Shown piece after piece: positions 43,695 through 52,296 of a stretch of 64,000 nucleotides of DNA. The notes under the pieces are model-generated. The model was given only the letters and a program-made list of their open reading frames with translations, was not told the origin of the DNA and searched no databases. The stretch spans positions 434,001 to 498,000 of the forward strand of contig CANKYU010000002.1 of assembly GCA_947488295.1 (NCBI GenBank). Direction: 5' to 3'. This DNA is from an uncultured Anderseniella sp. (GTDB lineage: Bacteria; Pseudomonadota; Alphaproteobacteria; Rhizobiales; Aestuariivirgaceae). The translations under genes were made by a program, and so were the position numbers. Positions within the stretch are counted from its first letter, which is position 1, and every line of letters begins with the position of its first letter.

Positions 43695-43964
43695 CTAGTT
43701 CGGGTTGATGGCGGCGAGATCGTGCTCGATGGCGTTCGCAATGGCGGCTTCGCGGCTGTCGGACACCGAAACCGGGGTGCCGTCGGCAAGGTACAGACAA
43801 TACAATGGCGTTGCCGGATCAGCGGCAATTTTCTGGCCAAGCATGCGCTCAACCTCCTGTGCCGGCACCTTACGCACATAGGCCACCTCGCCCAACCCCA
43901 TGTTTGCAAGCGCGATTTCGCTCTCAGGTATCTGAGGCAACCGGTTTGTCTTGTAATCTGTCAT
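43695..43964 (-). CDS. DUF1150 family protein
   Basis: 89-residue DUF1150 protein, opening MTDYKTNRLPQIPESEIALA and including LGEVAYVRKV and YCLYLADGTPVSVSDSRE, typical of the alphaproteobacterial family. It lies 40 bases downstream of the Hsp20 gene on the same strand, the usual arrangement, so it is probably co-expressed on heat shock. Function unknown. Confidence 0.87.
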   Translation of the reverse strand: MTDYKTNRLPQIPESEIALANMGLGEVAYVRKVPAQEVERMLGQKIAADPATPLYCLYLADGTPVSVSDSREAAIANAIEHDLAAINPN

Positions 43965-44004
43965 GGTCTGGTTTCCTTCAATAGTTCGTGTCGACGGGCA
44001 GAAA

Positions 44005-44433
44005 TCACGATTGGCGTATTTCTATCTTGCGCACCATCCGCTGCGGTTCCGGGCGTTCCAGGTCAATGGCCAGCAGCCCGTTATCGAGGCTGGCGGACAC
44101 AACATTCATGCCATCGGCCAGCACGAAGATGCGGCGGAACTGGCGCGCGGCAATCCCGCGGTGCAGGAATTCCCGCCCCGGATCGTCCTTCTGGCGGCCT
44201 TCGATCACCAGTTCGTTGTCTTCAAGCGTCAGGTCCAGTTCTTCAGCGGAAAACCCCGCCACGGCCAGCGTAATGCGCAGTTTTTCAGCTTTGTCTTGAG
44301 CGCTCGGTGGCTGTTTTTCGACGTTGTAGGGCGGATAGCCATCAGGAGCGGTCTTCGCGGTCCGCTCCAGCAGTCGCTCGATTTCATCAAATCCGACGAA
44401 GAATGGCGACGGAAAAACCGTATTGCGTGTCAT
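44005..44433 (-). CDS. Hsp20 small heat-shock protein
   Basis: 142-residue IbpA-type small heat-shock protein. The alpha-crystallin domain (about residues 35-130) has LRITLAVAGFSAEELDLTLE and a DPGREFLHRGIAARQFRR segment. The N-terminus begins MTRNTVFPSPFFVGFDEIER and the C-terminal RKIEIRQ lacks a clear I-x-I tail. It prevents aggregation of unfolded proteins. The 5' leader of about 100 bases could hold a thermosensor, but I could not establish a ROSE-type structure. Confidence 0.92.
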   Translation of the reverse strand: MTRNTVFPSPFFVGFDEIERLLERTAKTAPDGYPPYNVEKQPPSAQDKAEKLRITLAVAGFSAEELDLTLEDNELVIEGRQKDDPGREFLHRGIAARQFRRIFVLADGMNVVSASLDNGLLAIDLERPEPQRMVRKIEIRQS

Positions 44434-44731
44434 GTTCTCAAAAGCCCTTTAACAAGCAGCTCAATGATCAACCGGTCGTTTTTGTGCGGTCTGAGCGTCC
44501 AGCCCCGCTTTTTTCGACCCGGCAACCAACTTCATAGTCCCGATATTGTGCCGCAGATGCATAACGTCAAGACGCCGGAAGCAGGCTTGCGCCTCACATT
44601 CGCGGCATTCTGCGGCGATTCCGCTTTACTCCTCATAAGGAATAAATTTCTCCAGGTTCTGGCGATTGTCCTGCGAACATGGTCTATGGGGTATCAATGG
44701 GCGATGACGGCAAGGTGGGGCAAGCAAGCCG

Positions 44732-45358
44732 ATGCAAGAGATTTTCGAGCAATTTGTAACTCTGTGGGTGGTTATTGACCCGATCGGTACAATTCCGGTT
44801 TTCGTGGCCGTAACTGCCGGCATTGAAGCGAAAAAACGCACCGGCGTAGCAATTCATGCCGCCGTGCTGGCGATCTGCGTATTGATGTTCTTCCTGGTCG
44901 CCGGGCAATTCCTGATCGACGCACTGGGCATCGGCCTGCCTGCCTTCCAGATCGCCGGCGGCCTGATCCTGTTCCTGTTCGCCCTGACGATGATTTTCGG
45001 CGACTCAAAACCGAAACAGGAAATCAGCAAGCTGGAAACCGATGAGGAACCGGAAAGTCCGGCCGTGTTTCCGTTGGCAGTTCCGTCACTGGCGTCACCA
45101 GGTGCAATGCTGGCGATTGTCCTGCTCACCGACAACAACCGGTTCAGTTTTGCCGAACAGGCGGTAACCGCAGGCATTCTGGTCGCGGTGGTAGGCGCAG
45201 CACTTGTTCTCATGCTGCTGGCAACGCCGATCCTGAAACTCATAGGCACAAGCGGTGCCGCCATCGTCAGCCGGGTGATGGGCATGATCCTGGCCTCAGT
45301 GGCCGTCGACAATGTCATCAGTGCGGTACTGGAGCTGATAAAAACCAGCTCCGCGTGA
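44732..45358 (+). CDS. MarC family integral membrane protein
   Basis: 208-residue MarC/UPF0056 protein with about six hydrophobic helices. Signatures are FVTLWVVIDPIGTIPVFVAV at the N-terminus, FPLAVPSLASPGAMLAIVLL in the middle, and SRVMGMILASVAVDNVISAV at the end. The family is unassigned; it is not a proven multiple-antibiotic-resistance transporter. It is monocistronic and divergent from Hsp20. Confidence 0.9.
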   Translation: MQEIFEQFVTLWVVIDPIGTIPVFVAVTAGIEAKKRTGVAIHAAVLAICVLMFFLVAGQFLIDALGIGLPAFQIAGGLILFLFALTMIFGDSKPKQEISKLETDEEPESPAVFPLAVPSLASPGAMLAIVLLTDNNRFSFAEQAVTAGILVAVVGAALVLMLLATPILKLIGTSGAAIVSRVMGMILASVAVDNVISAVLELIKTSSA

Positions 45359-45406
45359 GCTGTCGCGGCGGTCCTGGCGATTCAGGCAGCGGCAATTGCG
45401 GCAGGA

Positions 45407-45685
45407 TCAACTGCGGCGAAATTCGATACCGCAGTTCTTCCGCACCGAAATTTTCTCGATGGCTTCCATCTCGCCCTTCAGACGCCCCAGTTCCACCGCG
45501 GTCGGACCATCGCCTACCAGGGCAAACAGGACCGGCCAGAATACAACCACACCAACCCCCGTCAGCACCTGATCATTATCGCGTTTTTCATCCTGGCGCC
45601 CGGCCACACGCGATGCCGCCGCCGATACCCGCTGACCCTCGGCCGCCTGATGCCTGATTGAACTGAATGAATTCGGTAATTGCAC
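45407..45685 (-). CDS. small hypothetical protein, possibly lacking its signal sequence
   Basis: 92-residue protein from a GTG at 45685. The central block TGVGVVVFWPVLFALVGDG, then ELGRLKGEMEAIEK and KNCGIEF, matches a small alphaproteobacterial family that I recall as lipoprotein-like with an N-terminal signal. Here the predicted start gives VQLPNSFSSIRHQAAEGQRV, with no signal peptide or lipobox, so either the true start is missed or the gene is broken. It lies directly after the terminator of the aminotransferase gene. Confidence 0.5.
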   Translation of the reverse strand: MQLPNSFSSIRHQAAEGQRVSAAASRVAGRQDEKRDNDQVLTGVGVVVFWPVLFALVGDGPTAVELGRLKGEMEAIEKISVRKNCGIEFRRS

Positions 45686-45733
45686 TTTACCCGGCCCAAG
45701 ACCCTGCAAAATACTACGACAACGCTGTCCAAA

Positions 45734-45767
45734 CAAAAAACGGCCGCCTGCAAAATACAGGCGGCCG
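45734..45767 (-). terminator. intrinsic terminator of the aminotransferase gene
   Basis: On the minus strand, CGGCCGCCTG, a 7-base loop and CAGGCGGCCG form a perfect 10-bp stem followed by TTTTTTG. It begins 25 bases after the aminotransferase stop. Confidence 0.92.
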
Positions 45768-45792
45768 GATCGGCGTCTTGCAGTCCCCAGCG

Positions 45793-47181
45793 TTAAGCAG
45801 CAGCAACCTTGGTCAGGGCACGATCAACCGAAGCCACGACCTCGTCAAGGTCGGATTTGGTGCAGATCAGTGCAGGCGAGAAGCACAATGTGTTGTTGAG
45901 ACCGCTGAGTGAGCGGTTGGTGGCCCCGATAATGACGGCATCAGTTGCGAAGCAATCACCTACGATGGCCTGAGTGGTGCTTTCGGGAACCGGGTCACGG
46001 GTATCGCGATCAAGCACCAGTTCCATGCCGCAGAACAGTCCCTTGCCGCGCACATCGCCGATCATGGCGTGCTTGGCTTTCAGGCCCTCGAACTGCTCCA
46101 GCAGGTATTCGCCCATGGCGGTGGTGTTTTCCAGCAGCTTTTCGTCTTCCAGAATTCGCATGTTCTCCAGCGCCGCCGCCGGACCTGCCGCACATCCGCC
46201 GAAGGTGGAGATGTCGCGGAAATAGCTCATCGGATCGGATGGATCGGCCTTGAACTCGTTGAACACCGCTTCCGTTGTCACGGTGCACGAAATGGCGGCA
46301 TAGCCCGACGCCACGCCCTTGGCCATGGTCACCATGTCCGGCTTGATGCCGTAATGCTGATAGCCAAACCATTCGCCGGTGCGGCCCATGCCGCAGACCA
46401 CTTCATCGATGATCAGCAGAACATCGTACTTCTTGCAGATTTCCTGGACGCGGTCCCAATAGCCCTGTGGCGGGGTTATCACACCACCGCCGGCGGTTAC
46501 CGGCTCGAGGATCAGGCCGCCGACCGTATCGGCGCCTTCGCGCAGGATCACCTCTTCAATGGCATTGGCGGCGCGGATGCCGTAATCGTCGACATCGCCC
46601 CATTGCGAGCGATATTCAAGGCAATGCGGCACTTCCACGAAACCCGGCGTAAACGGCCCGTACTGGTCGCGGCGCTCGTTCTGGCCGCACGACGACAGGG
46701 CGGTAATTGTCGTGCCATGATAGTCACGTTCGCGATACAGGATCTTGTGCTTCTTGCCGCCATGCTTGTTGTGCGCAATCTGGCGGACAATCTTGTAGGC
46801 CTTCTCATTGGCTTCCGAACCGGAGTTGGAATAGTACACACGGGTCATGCCGGGCATCTTGGAGATCAGCCGCTCGGCAAACTTTGCGCCCGGAATACTG
46901 CCGGCCGAATTGGCGAAATAGTTCAGCTGCACAAGCTGGTCGCGAACCGCATCGGCAATGCTTTCGCGGCCGTAGCCGACATTCACCGTCCACACGCCGC
47001 CGGATACCGCATCCAGATGCTCACGGCCTGCGGTGTTCCATACCCGCATTCCCTTGCCTTCGATGATGACAAGCGGATCCACGGTTTCGAACTTCTTGTG
47101 CTGGGTCAGATGGTGCCAGACGTGTTCACGGTCGGCCTCGATGATCCCGCTGAAGTCATTTTCGTTCGCCTGAAGGTTCAT
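45793..47181 (-). CDS. tpa: class III aminotransferase, taurine--pyruvate aminotransferase-like
   Basis: 462-residue PLP enzyme. The opening block VWHHLTQHKKFE, SGGVWTVNVGYGRESIADAV and YFRDISTFGGC closely follow taurine:pyruvate aminotransferase (Tpa), as I recall it from Bilophila and roseobacters. The PLP lysine is in TMAKGVASGYAAI, with LLIIDEVVCGMGRTGEWFGY before it. The start at 47181 fits the family; the open frame continues upstream without support. The reaction would be taurine plus pyruvate to sulfoacetaldehyde plus alanine. No taurine transporter or xsc is nearby, so the substrate could be another omega-amine. Confidence 0.8.
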   Translation of the reverse strand: MNLQANENDFSGIIEADREHVWHHLTQHKKFETVDPLVIIEGKGMRVWNTAGREHLDAVSGGVWTVNVGYGRESIADAVRDQLVQLNYFANSAGSIPGAKFAERLISKMPGMTRVYYSNSGSEANEKAYKIVRQIAHNKHGGKKHKILYRERDYHGTTITALSSCGQNERRDQYGPFTPGFVEVPHCLEYRSQWGDVDDYGIRAANAIEEVILREGADTVGGLILEPVTAGGGVITPPQGYWDRVQEICKKYDVLLIIDEVVCGMGRTGEWFGYQHYGIKPDMVTMAKGVASGYAAISCTVTTEAVFNEFKADPSDPMSYFRDISTFGGCAAGPAAALENMRILEDEKLLENTTAMGEYLLEQFEGLKAKHAMIGDVRGKGLFCGMELVLDRDTRDPVPESTTQAIVGDCFATDAVIIGATNRSLSGLNNTLCFSPALICTKSDLDEVVASVDRALTKVAAA

Positions 47182-47421
47182 GGCACTACTCCCTAGATTA
47201 AGAAGTCTCATTATCCAACTATCCGGGGGGCACTTGGCAAGGGGATTTAGCCAGCCAGAACGGCAAATAATGTGGAACCACCCTTGTGAAGCGCAATATT
47301 GTGCCGAACAGGCATTCAAGCCACCGGTGTCAGCTAATGTCAGCAAGCATCACCATGCCTGTGCAAACAAGCATTTCAGCTTATGGCAAAGCCGCATGGC
47401 AGGTGGCATAGTGCGCCTATC

Positions 47422-50361
47422 ATGAGTACAGCAGCATCCCGCCCGATCCAGTCCGGTGACCATCTCTATCTGATAGATGCCTCCGGCTATATTTTCCGCG
47501 CCTACCACGCATTGCCGCCGTTGACCCGAAAGTCCGACGGGTTGCCGGTCGGCGCCGTGCAGGGCTTCTGCAACATGCTGTACAAGCTGCTCCAGCAGAT
47601 GTCGGCGGATGACAAGCCCACTCACATTGCGGCGATCTTCGACAAATCCTCGAAATCGTTCCGCAATGACATCTATCCCGACTACAAGGCCCACCGCCCG
47701 CCGGCGCCGGAAGATCTGGTGCCGCAGTTCGGCCTGATCCGGCAGGCGACGGAAGCCTTCAACGTTGCCTGTATCGAACAGGAAAACTATGAGGCCGATG
47801 ACCTGATCGCCACCTATGCCACCCAGGCCGCGGCGGTTGGCGCAACGGTGCGCATCGTGTCATCGGACAAGGACCTGATGCAGCTGGTCACCGACCAGGT
47901 GATGTTGCTGGATACCATGAAGGACAAGGCCATTGGGCGTGACGAGGTCATCGAGAAATTTGGCGTGCCGCCTGAAAAAGTCGTTGAGGTTCAGGCACTT
48001 GCCGGTGACAGCGTGGACAATGTGCCCGGCGTGCCCGGCATCGGCGTCAAGACCGGCGCGCAACTGATCGAGGAATATGGCGACCTGGAAACGCTGCTGC
48101 AGCGGGCCGGGGAAATCAAGCAACCCAAACGCCGTGAGAAGCTGATCGAGTTTGCCGACCAGGCCCGGATTTCCAAAGAACTGGTCATCCTGAAAACCGA
48201 TGTGGCTGTTGATCATCCGATTGAAGACTTCGGCGTGGTCGAGCCGGAAGCCAAGGCCCTGATCGGGTTTCTCAAGGCACTGGATTTCAACACGCTGATC
48301 CGCCGGGTATCCGGCGATTTCGAAGCCAATGCCGCTGAAATCGAGCCCATTGAAGTGACCTTCACAGGCTGGCCGCCGGAGGGCGCGGACGTGGATGAAC
48401 TGGGTGCACCGGTCGGCAGTGATGGTGGCGATACACCTGCTGCGGACGGTCCAGATGCGGCCGCCGATGGCAATGCAGCCAGCGTCATGGCGGAAAAAAT
48501 GCGCAACCTGCCGCCGCCTGATCATGCAGCCTATGAGCGGGTCACGACCCGGGAGCGTCTGGATGCCTGGATTGAAATGATCCGGCAGGCAGGCCTGGTG
48601 GCGGTCGACACCGAAACCACATCGCTCGACAACATGCAGGCTACCTTGTGCGGCATATCCTTCAGCGTCGAGCCGGGCAAGGCGTGCTACATTCCGACCG
48701 GACACCGGGCGTCGGACGGGCTCGATTTTGGCGGCGGTGACCTGGAGCAGTTGCCCGAAGCAGAGGTTGTCAGTGCGGTAAAACAGGTGCTTGAGCACCC
48801 CAGCATCCTGAAAATCGGCCAGAACCTGAAATATGACCTGACGGTGTTCCAGCGCCTCGGCATCAATGTAGCGCCCATCGATGACACGATGTTGTTGTCC
48901 TATGCGCTGGATTCAGGGGTCAACGGGCATGGCATGGACGAACTGGCCGATGTTCATCTCGGCCTCAAGCCGATCAAGTTCAAGGACGTGGCCGGCACCG
49001 GCAAATCGCAGGTGACGTTCGACCTGGTGCCGCTGGATCAGGCAACCAGCTATGCGGCCGAAGATGCGGATATCACCCTGAGGTTGTGGCATGTGCTCAA
49101 ACCCCGGCTGGCAACGGAACAACGTGCAACCGTCTATGAGACGCTGGAACGTCCCCTGGTGCCGGTTCTGGCGGCCATGGAGCGTGAGGGCATTCTGGTC
49201 GACCGGACAGTACTGGCACGATTGTCGGCTGAGTTTTCCAAGGGCGCGGATGCGCTGGAAAGCCAGGTGCATGAGCTTGCCGGCGAGACGTTCAACCTGG
49301 GCTCCCCGAAGCAGATCGGTGAAATCCTGTTTGGAAAACTGGGGCTTCAGGGCGGCAGGAAAACCGCGACCGGCGCCTGGAGCACTGACAGCCAGGTGAT
49401 GGAAGACCTGGCGGCAGACGGCGTTGAGCTGGCCCGCAAACTGCTCGACTGGCGGCAGCTGACCAAGCTGCGCTCGACCTATACGGACGCGCTCACCGGG
49501 CATATCAACCCTGAAACCGGGCGGGTTCACACCTCGTATTCGCTGGCCTCGACATCCACCGGCAGACTGTCTTCGACCGACCCGAATCTGCAGAACATCC
49601 CGGTGCGCACCGAAGAAGGCCGCCAGATCAGAACCGCCTTCGTGGCAAGCCCCGGTCACAAGCTGGTGTCCGCCGACTACAGCCAGATCGAGTTGCGTGT
49701 CCTGGCCCACATTGCCGGTATCGACCAGTTGAAGAAGGCATTTGCCGACGGGCTGGACATTCACGCCATGACCGCTTCAGAGATGTTCGACACACCGGTA
49801 GAAGGCATGGACCCGAGCATCCGCCGCAAGGCCAAGGCCATCAATTTCGGCATCATCTACGGCATTTCGGCGTTCGGGCTGGCCAACCAGCTCGCCATCC
49901 CACGCGAAGAGGCCGGACGTTACATCAAGACCTATTTCGAACGCTTCCCCGGTATCAAGGACTATATGGAGCACACCAAGGCGTTCTGCCGGGCCAATGG
50001 CTATGTGGAGACCGTGTTTGGCCGCCGCATGCATTTCCCGCGCATCAAGTCCCCCAATGCATCGGAACGGGCGTTCCAGGAACGCGCGTCCATCAACGCG
50101 CCGATCCAGGGCTCTGCTGCCGACATCATCCGCCGCGCCATGATCCGCATGCCACAGGCACTGGCAGATGCGGGACTGAACGCGCGCATGCTGCTGCAGG
50201 TGCACGACGAACTGATCTTCGAGGTGCCGGATGCGGAGGCCGATGCAACCATCAAGGTTGCATCGGACGTGATGGTGGCAGCGCCGCTGCCGGCAGTATC
50301 GTTCTCGGTGCCGATCCAGGTGGATGCACGCGCGGCGGACAACTGGGACGAGGCGCACTAG
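47422..50361 (+). CDS. polA: DNA polymerase I
   Basis: 979-residue PolA for Okazaki-fragment processing and repair. The N-terminal 5'-3' exonuclease (about 1-290) shows LYLIDASGYIFRAYHALPP and GDSVDNVPGVPGIG. The 3'-5' proofreading domain is present and appears active (VAVDTETTSLDNM, with the D-x-E pair). The polymerase has motif A DYSQIELRVLAHIAG, motif B RRKAKAINFGIIYG and motif C VHDELIFEV. ATG 47422 is favoured over the upstream frame at 47383. A low-complexity Asp/Ala linker lies near residues 330-360. Confidence 0.97.
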   Translation: MSTAASRPIQSGDHLYLIDASGYIFRAYHALPPLTRKSDGLPVGAVQGFCNMLYKLLQQMSADDKPTHIAAIFDKSSKSFRNDIYPDYKAHRPPAPEDLVPQFGLIRQATEAFNVACIEQENYEADDLIATYATQAAAVGATVRIVSSDKDLMQLVTDQVMLLDTMKDKAIGRDEVIEKFGVPPEKVVEVQALAGDSVDNVPGVPGIGVKTGAQLIEEYGDLETLLQRAGEIKQPKRREKLIEFADQARISKELVILKTDVAVDHPIEDFGVVEPEAKALIGFLKALDFNTLIRRVSGDFEANAAEIEPIEVTFTGWPPEGADVDELGAPVGSDGGDTPAADGPDAAADGNAASVMAEKMRNLPPPDHAAYERVTTRERLDAWIEMIRQAGLVAVDTETTSLDNMQATLCGISFSVEPGKACYIPTGHRASDGLDFGGGDLEQLPEAEVVSAVKQVLEHPSILKIGQNLKYDLTVFQRLGINVAPIDDTMLLSYALDSGVNGHGMDELADVHLGLKPIKFKDVAGTGKSQVTFDLVPLDQATSYAAEDADITLRLWHVLKPRLATEQRATVYETLERPLVPVLAAMEREGILVDRTVLARLSAEFSKGADALESQVHELAGETFNLGSPKQIGEILFGKLGLQGGRKTATGAWSTDSQVMEDLAADGVELARKLLDWRQLTKLRSTYTDALTGHINPETGRVHTSYSLASTSTGRLSSTDPNLQNIPVRTEEGRQIRTAFVASPGHKLVSADYSQIELRVLAHIAGIDQLKKAFADGLDIHAMTASEMFDTPVEGMDPSIRRKAKAINFGIIYGISAFGLANQLAIPREEAGRYIKTYFERFPGIKDYMEHTKAFCRANGYVETVFGRRMHFPRIKSPNASERAFQERASINAPIQGSAADIIRRAMIRMPQALADAGLNARMLLQVHDELIFEVPDAEADATIKVASDVMVAAPLPAVSFSVPIQVDARAADNWDEAH

Positions 50362-50380
50362 ATCAGGTTTGGCGTACAGG

Positions 50381-51016
50381 TCATATGCCCGCCTTTTCGT
50401 CACCCACCGGGTCCAGAACCAGTACCAGTCTCGTATTGCCTGTTCCCTCGATCGGCGGTGAGCGGTGCAACAGGCCGGACTGCGGCGGATCGGGCCACAG
50501 CGTGCCACGAAGAACAATCGGCGCGCCGGTGGGCACGGTGAACACTCGTTTGGGCTCCGCCCCATCGGTGGAAATGCCGTACTGGGTGCCGAGGCCACGA
50601 TAGGTGCAGACCAGGCGCGCAGTCACCGCGTCTATATGAAACTTGCGGCAGGCATTGTCGCTAACAACATCCAGCCTCAAGCGCAGATACGAGGTATTCA
50701 TCAATGTGGCAAACACGTCTGCCAGCGCCGCAATGTCGTCGATGAACACGTTTTGATGCTTGCCGCCCGGCATGCCGGAGCCGACACAGATCAAGGACAC
50801 CACATCGCGCACGGAATGCGGCTGCACGACGACGCGCGCGCGCGGCAGGCAAGCCGGATCGAGGTTATCGATCCAGGCCTGAAAACCGGGTTCCGGCTGG
50901 CGCTTCCAGATCACTGCAGCAGCACCTTGGGCGCGGATGAGGCTCATGGCTTCCGGGTTGTCGGCCAGACCAACACCGACGCCTGCATTGCGGACATGCT
51001 GCCGGTGGTAGTTCAT
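50381..51016 (-). CDS. DUF1826 family protein of the zinc locus
   Basis: 211-residue DUF1826 protein. The start at 51016 makes an ATGA overlap with the upstream CobW/ZNG GTPase. The central [17 protein letters not shown] and later [11 protein letters not shown] show an H-x-D and a distant His, which looks like the metal site of a 2-oxoglutarate or cupin-type protein; that is inference. The family is commonly linked to Zur-controlled genes. It is the last gene of the ZNG-DUF1826 pair, preceded by a Zur-box-like site. Confidence 0.83.
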   Translation of the reverse strand: MNYHRQHVRNAGVGVGLADNPEAMSLIRAQGAAAVIWKRQPEPGFQAWIDNLDPACLPRARVVVQPHSVRDVVSLICVGSGMPGGKHQNVFIDDIAALADVFATLMNTSYLRLRLDVVSDNACRKFHIDAVTARLVCTYRGLGTQYGISTDGAEPKRVFTVPTGAPIVLRGTLWPDPPQSGLLHRSPPIEGTGNTRLVLVLDPVGDEKAGI

Positions 51017-52221
51017 GGCTGCCCCGCTTCCCACGCAGGAAACGGATCGGGCATGTCGCGCCATATGGCGGGCAGGAACGCCGGCGCCTTTACCAGACAG
51101 GTATCGAGGTTTTTGCGTATGGCTGCCTCGTCCATCGGGTCGCAGCCGATGAAGACCAGTTCCTGACGCCGATCACCCCAAATGGCATCGAAATAAGGCT
51201 CCATCGAACGCCGCCAGGCCGGATCGTAGGGCCAATACTCCTCGGGAGCGGCCGACCACCACAGCCCCCGCTTCTCCGTGGGAACGAGCGCACCAGCCAT
51301 TGAGAGTTCGCCAACGAACTGCGGATGCGTGGCAAGCCAGAAGAACCCTTTGGCGCGCACCACACCGTGCCATGGCCGGTCGACGAATGCCTTCAGTTTC
51401 ACGGGGTCAAACGGCTGGCGTGCCCGGTAGACGAAGGAACGGACGCCATATTCTTCGGTCTCCGGCACATGATCGGTAAACCCGTTCAGTTCCTTGTACC
51501 AGAGCGGATGCTCATGTGCCTTTTCGAAGTCGAACCGGCCGGTGCCGAGGACCTCGCCAAGCGGCATACGGGCGAAATCTGCCTCGATCACAATCGCATC
51601 GGGATTGAGCGAGCGGATGATCATGCGCGCGGCATCCAGATCTTGCGGAGAAGCTGCCGAAACCTTGTTGAGAATGATCGTGTCGGCAAACTCGATCTGA
51701 TCGACCAGCAGGTCGACCAGCGTGCGGGTGTCATCTTCTCCCATGGTTTCGCCACGGTCGCGCAGGAAATCGCTGGACCCGTAGTCTTTCAGCAGGCTTG
51801 CCGCATCGACCACCGTGACCATGGAATCAAGCTGGGCCACATCCGACAGGCTGTCACCGTTCTCATCGCGAAATTCAAAGGTGGATGCCACCGGCAGCGG
51901 CTCCGAGATGCCGGTCGATTCGATCAGCAGGTGATCGAAACGTCCCTGTTGCGCAAGCGCGCTCACCTCCTTGAGAAGATCGTCGCGCAACGTACAGCAG
52001 ATACAGCCATTGGTCATTTCGACGAGTTGCTCATCGGTGCGTGAGAGGTCGGCGCCACCATCGCGAACCAGGCTCGCATCAATGTTGACCTCGCTCATGT
52101 CATTGACAATGACGGCAACGCGCATGTCCTCGCGGTTGTTGAGGATGTGATTGAGAAGTGTTGTCTTGCCGGCACCGAGGAAACCGGACAGGACAGTGAC
52201 GGGAAGCAGATCTGTTTTCAT
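51013..52221 (-). CDS. CobW/COG0523 GTPase (ZNG/ZigA-type zinc metallochaperone)
   Basis: 402-residue G3E GTPase. Walker A is [15 protein letters not shown], the metal-binding CxCC motif is [12 protein letters not shown], and SKD-like and VDAASLLKD segments follow. A C-terminal CobW domain begins around residue 265. Related ZNG/ZigA proteins deliver zinc to client enzymes under zinc starvation. The start codon is 2 bases from a Zur-box-like palindrome at 52223-52237, and no Shine-Dalgarno sequence lies upstream, so translation may be leaderless or the true start is further in. Confidence 0.9.
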   Translation of the reverse strand: MKTDLLPVTVLSGFLGAGKTTLLNHILNNREDMRVAVIVNDMSEVNIDASLVRDGGADLSRTDEQLVEMTNGCICCTLRDDLLKEVSALAQQGRFDHLLIESTGISEPLPVASTFEFRDENGDSLSDVAQLDSMVTVVDAASLLKDYGSSDFLRDRGETMGEDDTRTLVDLLVDQIEFADTIILNKVSAASPQDLDAARMIIRSLNPDAIVIEADFARMPLGEVLGTGRFDFEKAHEHPLWYKELNGFTDHVPETEEYGVRSFVYRARQPFDPVKLKAFVDRPWHGVVRAKGFFWLATHPQFVGELSMAGALVPTEKRGLWWSAAPEEYWPYDPAWRRSMEPYFDAIWGDRRQELVFIGCDPMDEAAIRKNLDTCLVKAPAFLPAIWRDMPDPFPAWEAGQP

Positions 52222-52222
52222 A

Positions 52223-52237
52223 TGTTATTACATTACA
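52223..52237. promoter_or_regulatory. putative Zur box upstream of the ZNG GTPase
   Basis: TGTTATTACATTACA: imperfect palindrome of half-sites TGTTAT and ATTACA with a 3-base spacer. It is of the same form as the two sites in the znuA-znuC gap, and begins 2 bases upstream of the GTPase start codon. Zinc-bound Zur would be expected to repress it. Confidence 0.6.
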
Positions 52238-52296
52238 CTAATTGGTTTGGAAAAAGGGCCGACGTTAGCCGCCCCCGTGAACGCCCTTCAGCCTGG

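Noticed and set aside
44434..44530. ROSE-type RNA thermometer ahead of the Hsp20 gene.
   Set aside because: The leader is of suitable length and pyrimidine-rich, but I could not pair a conserved anti-Shine-Dalgarno stem with confidence.
46069..47196. A 375-codon plus-strand frame opposite the aminotransferase.
   Set aside because: Shadow of the strongly conserved aminotransferase; its own product has no motif, signal or ribosome site.
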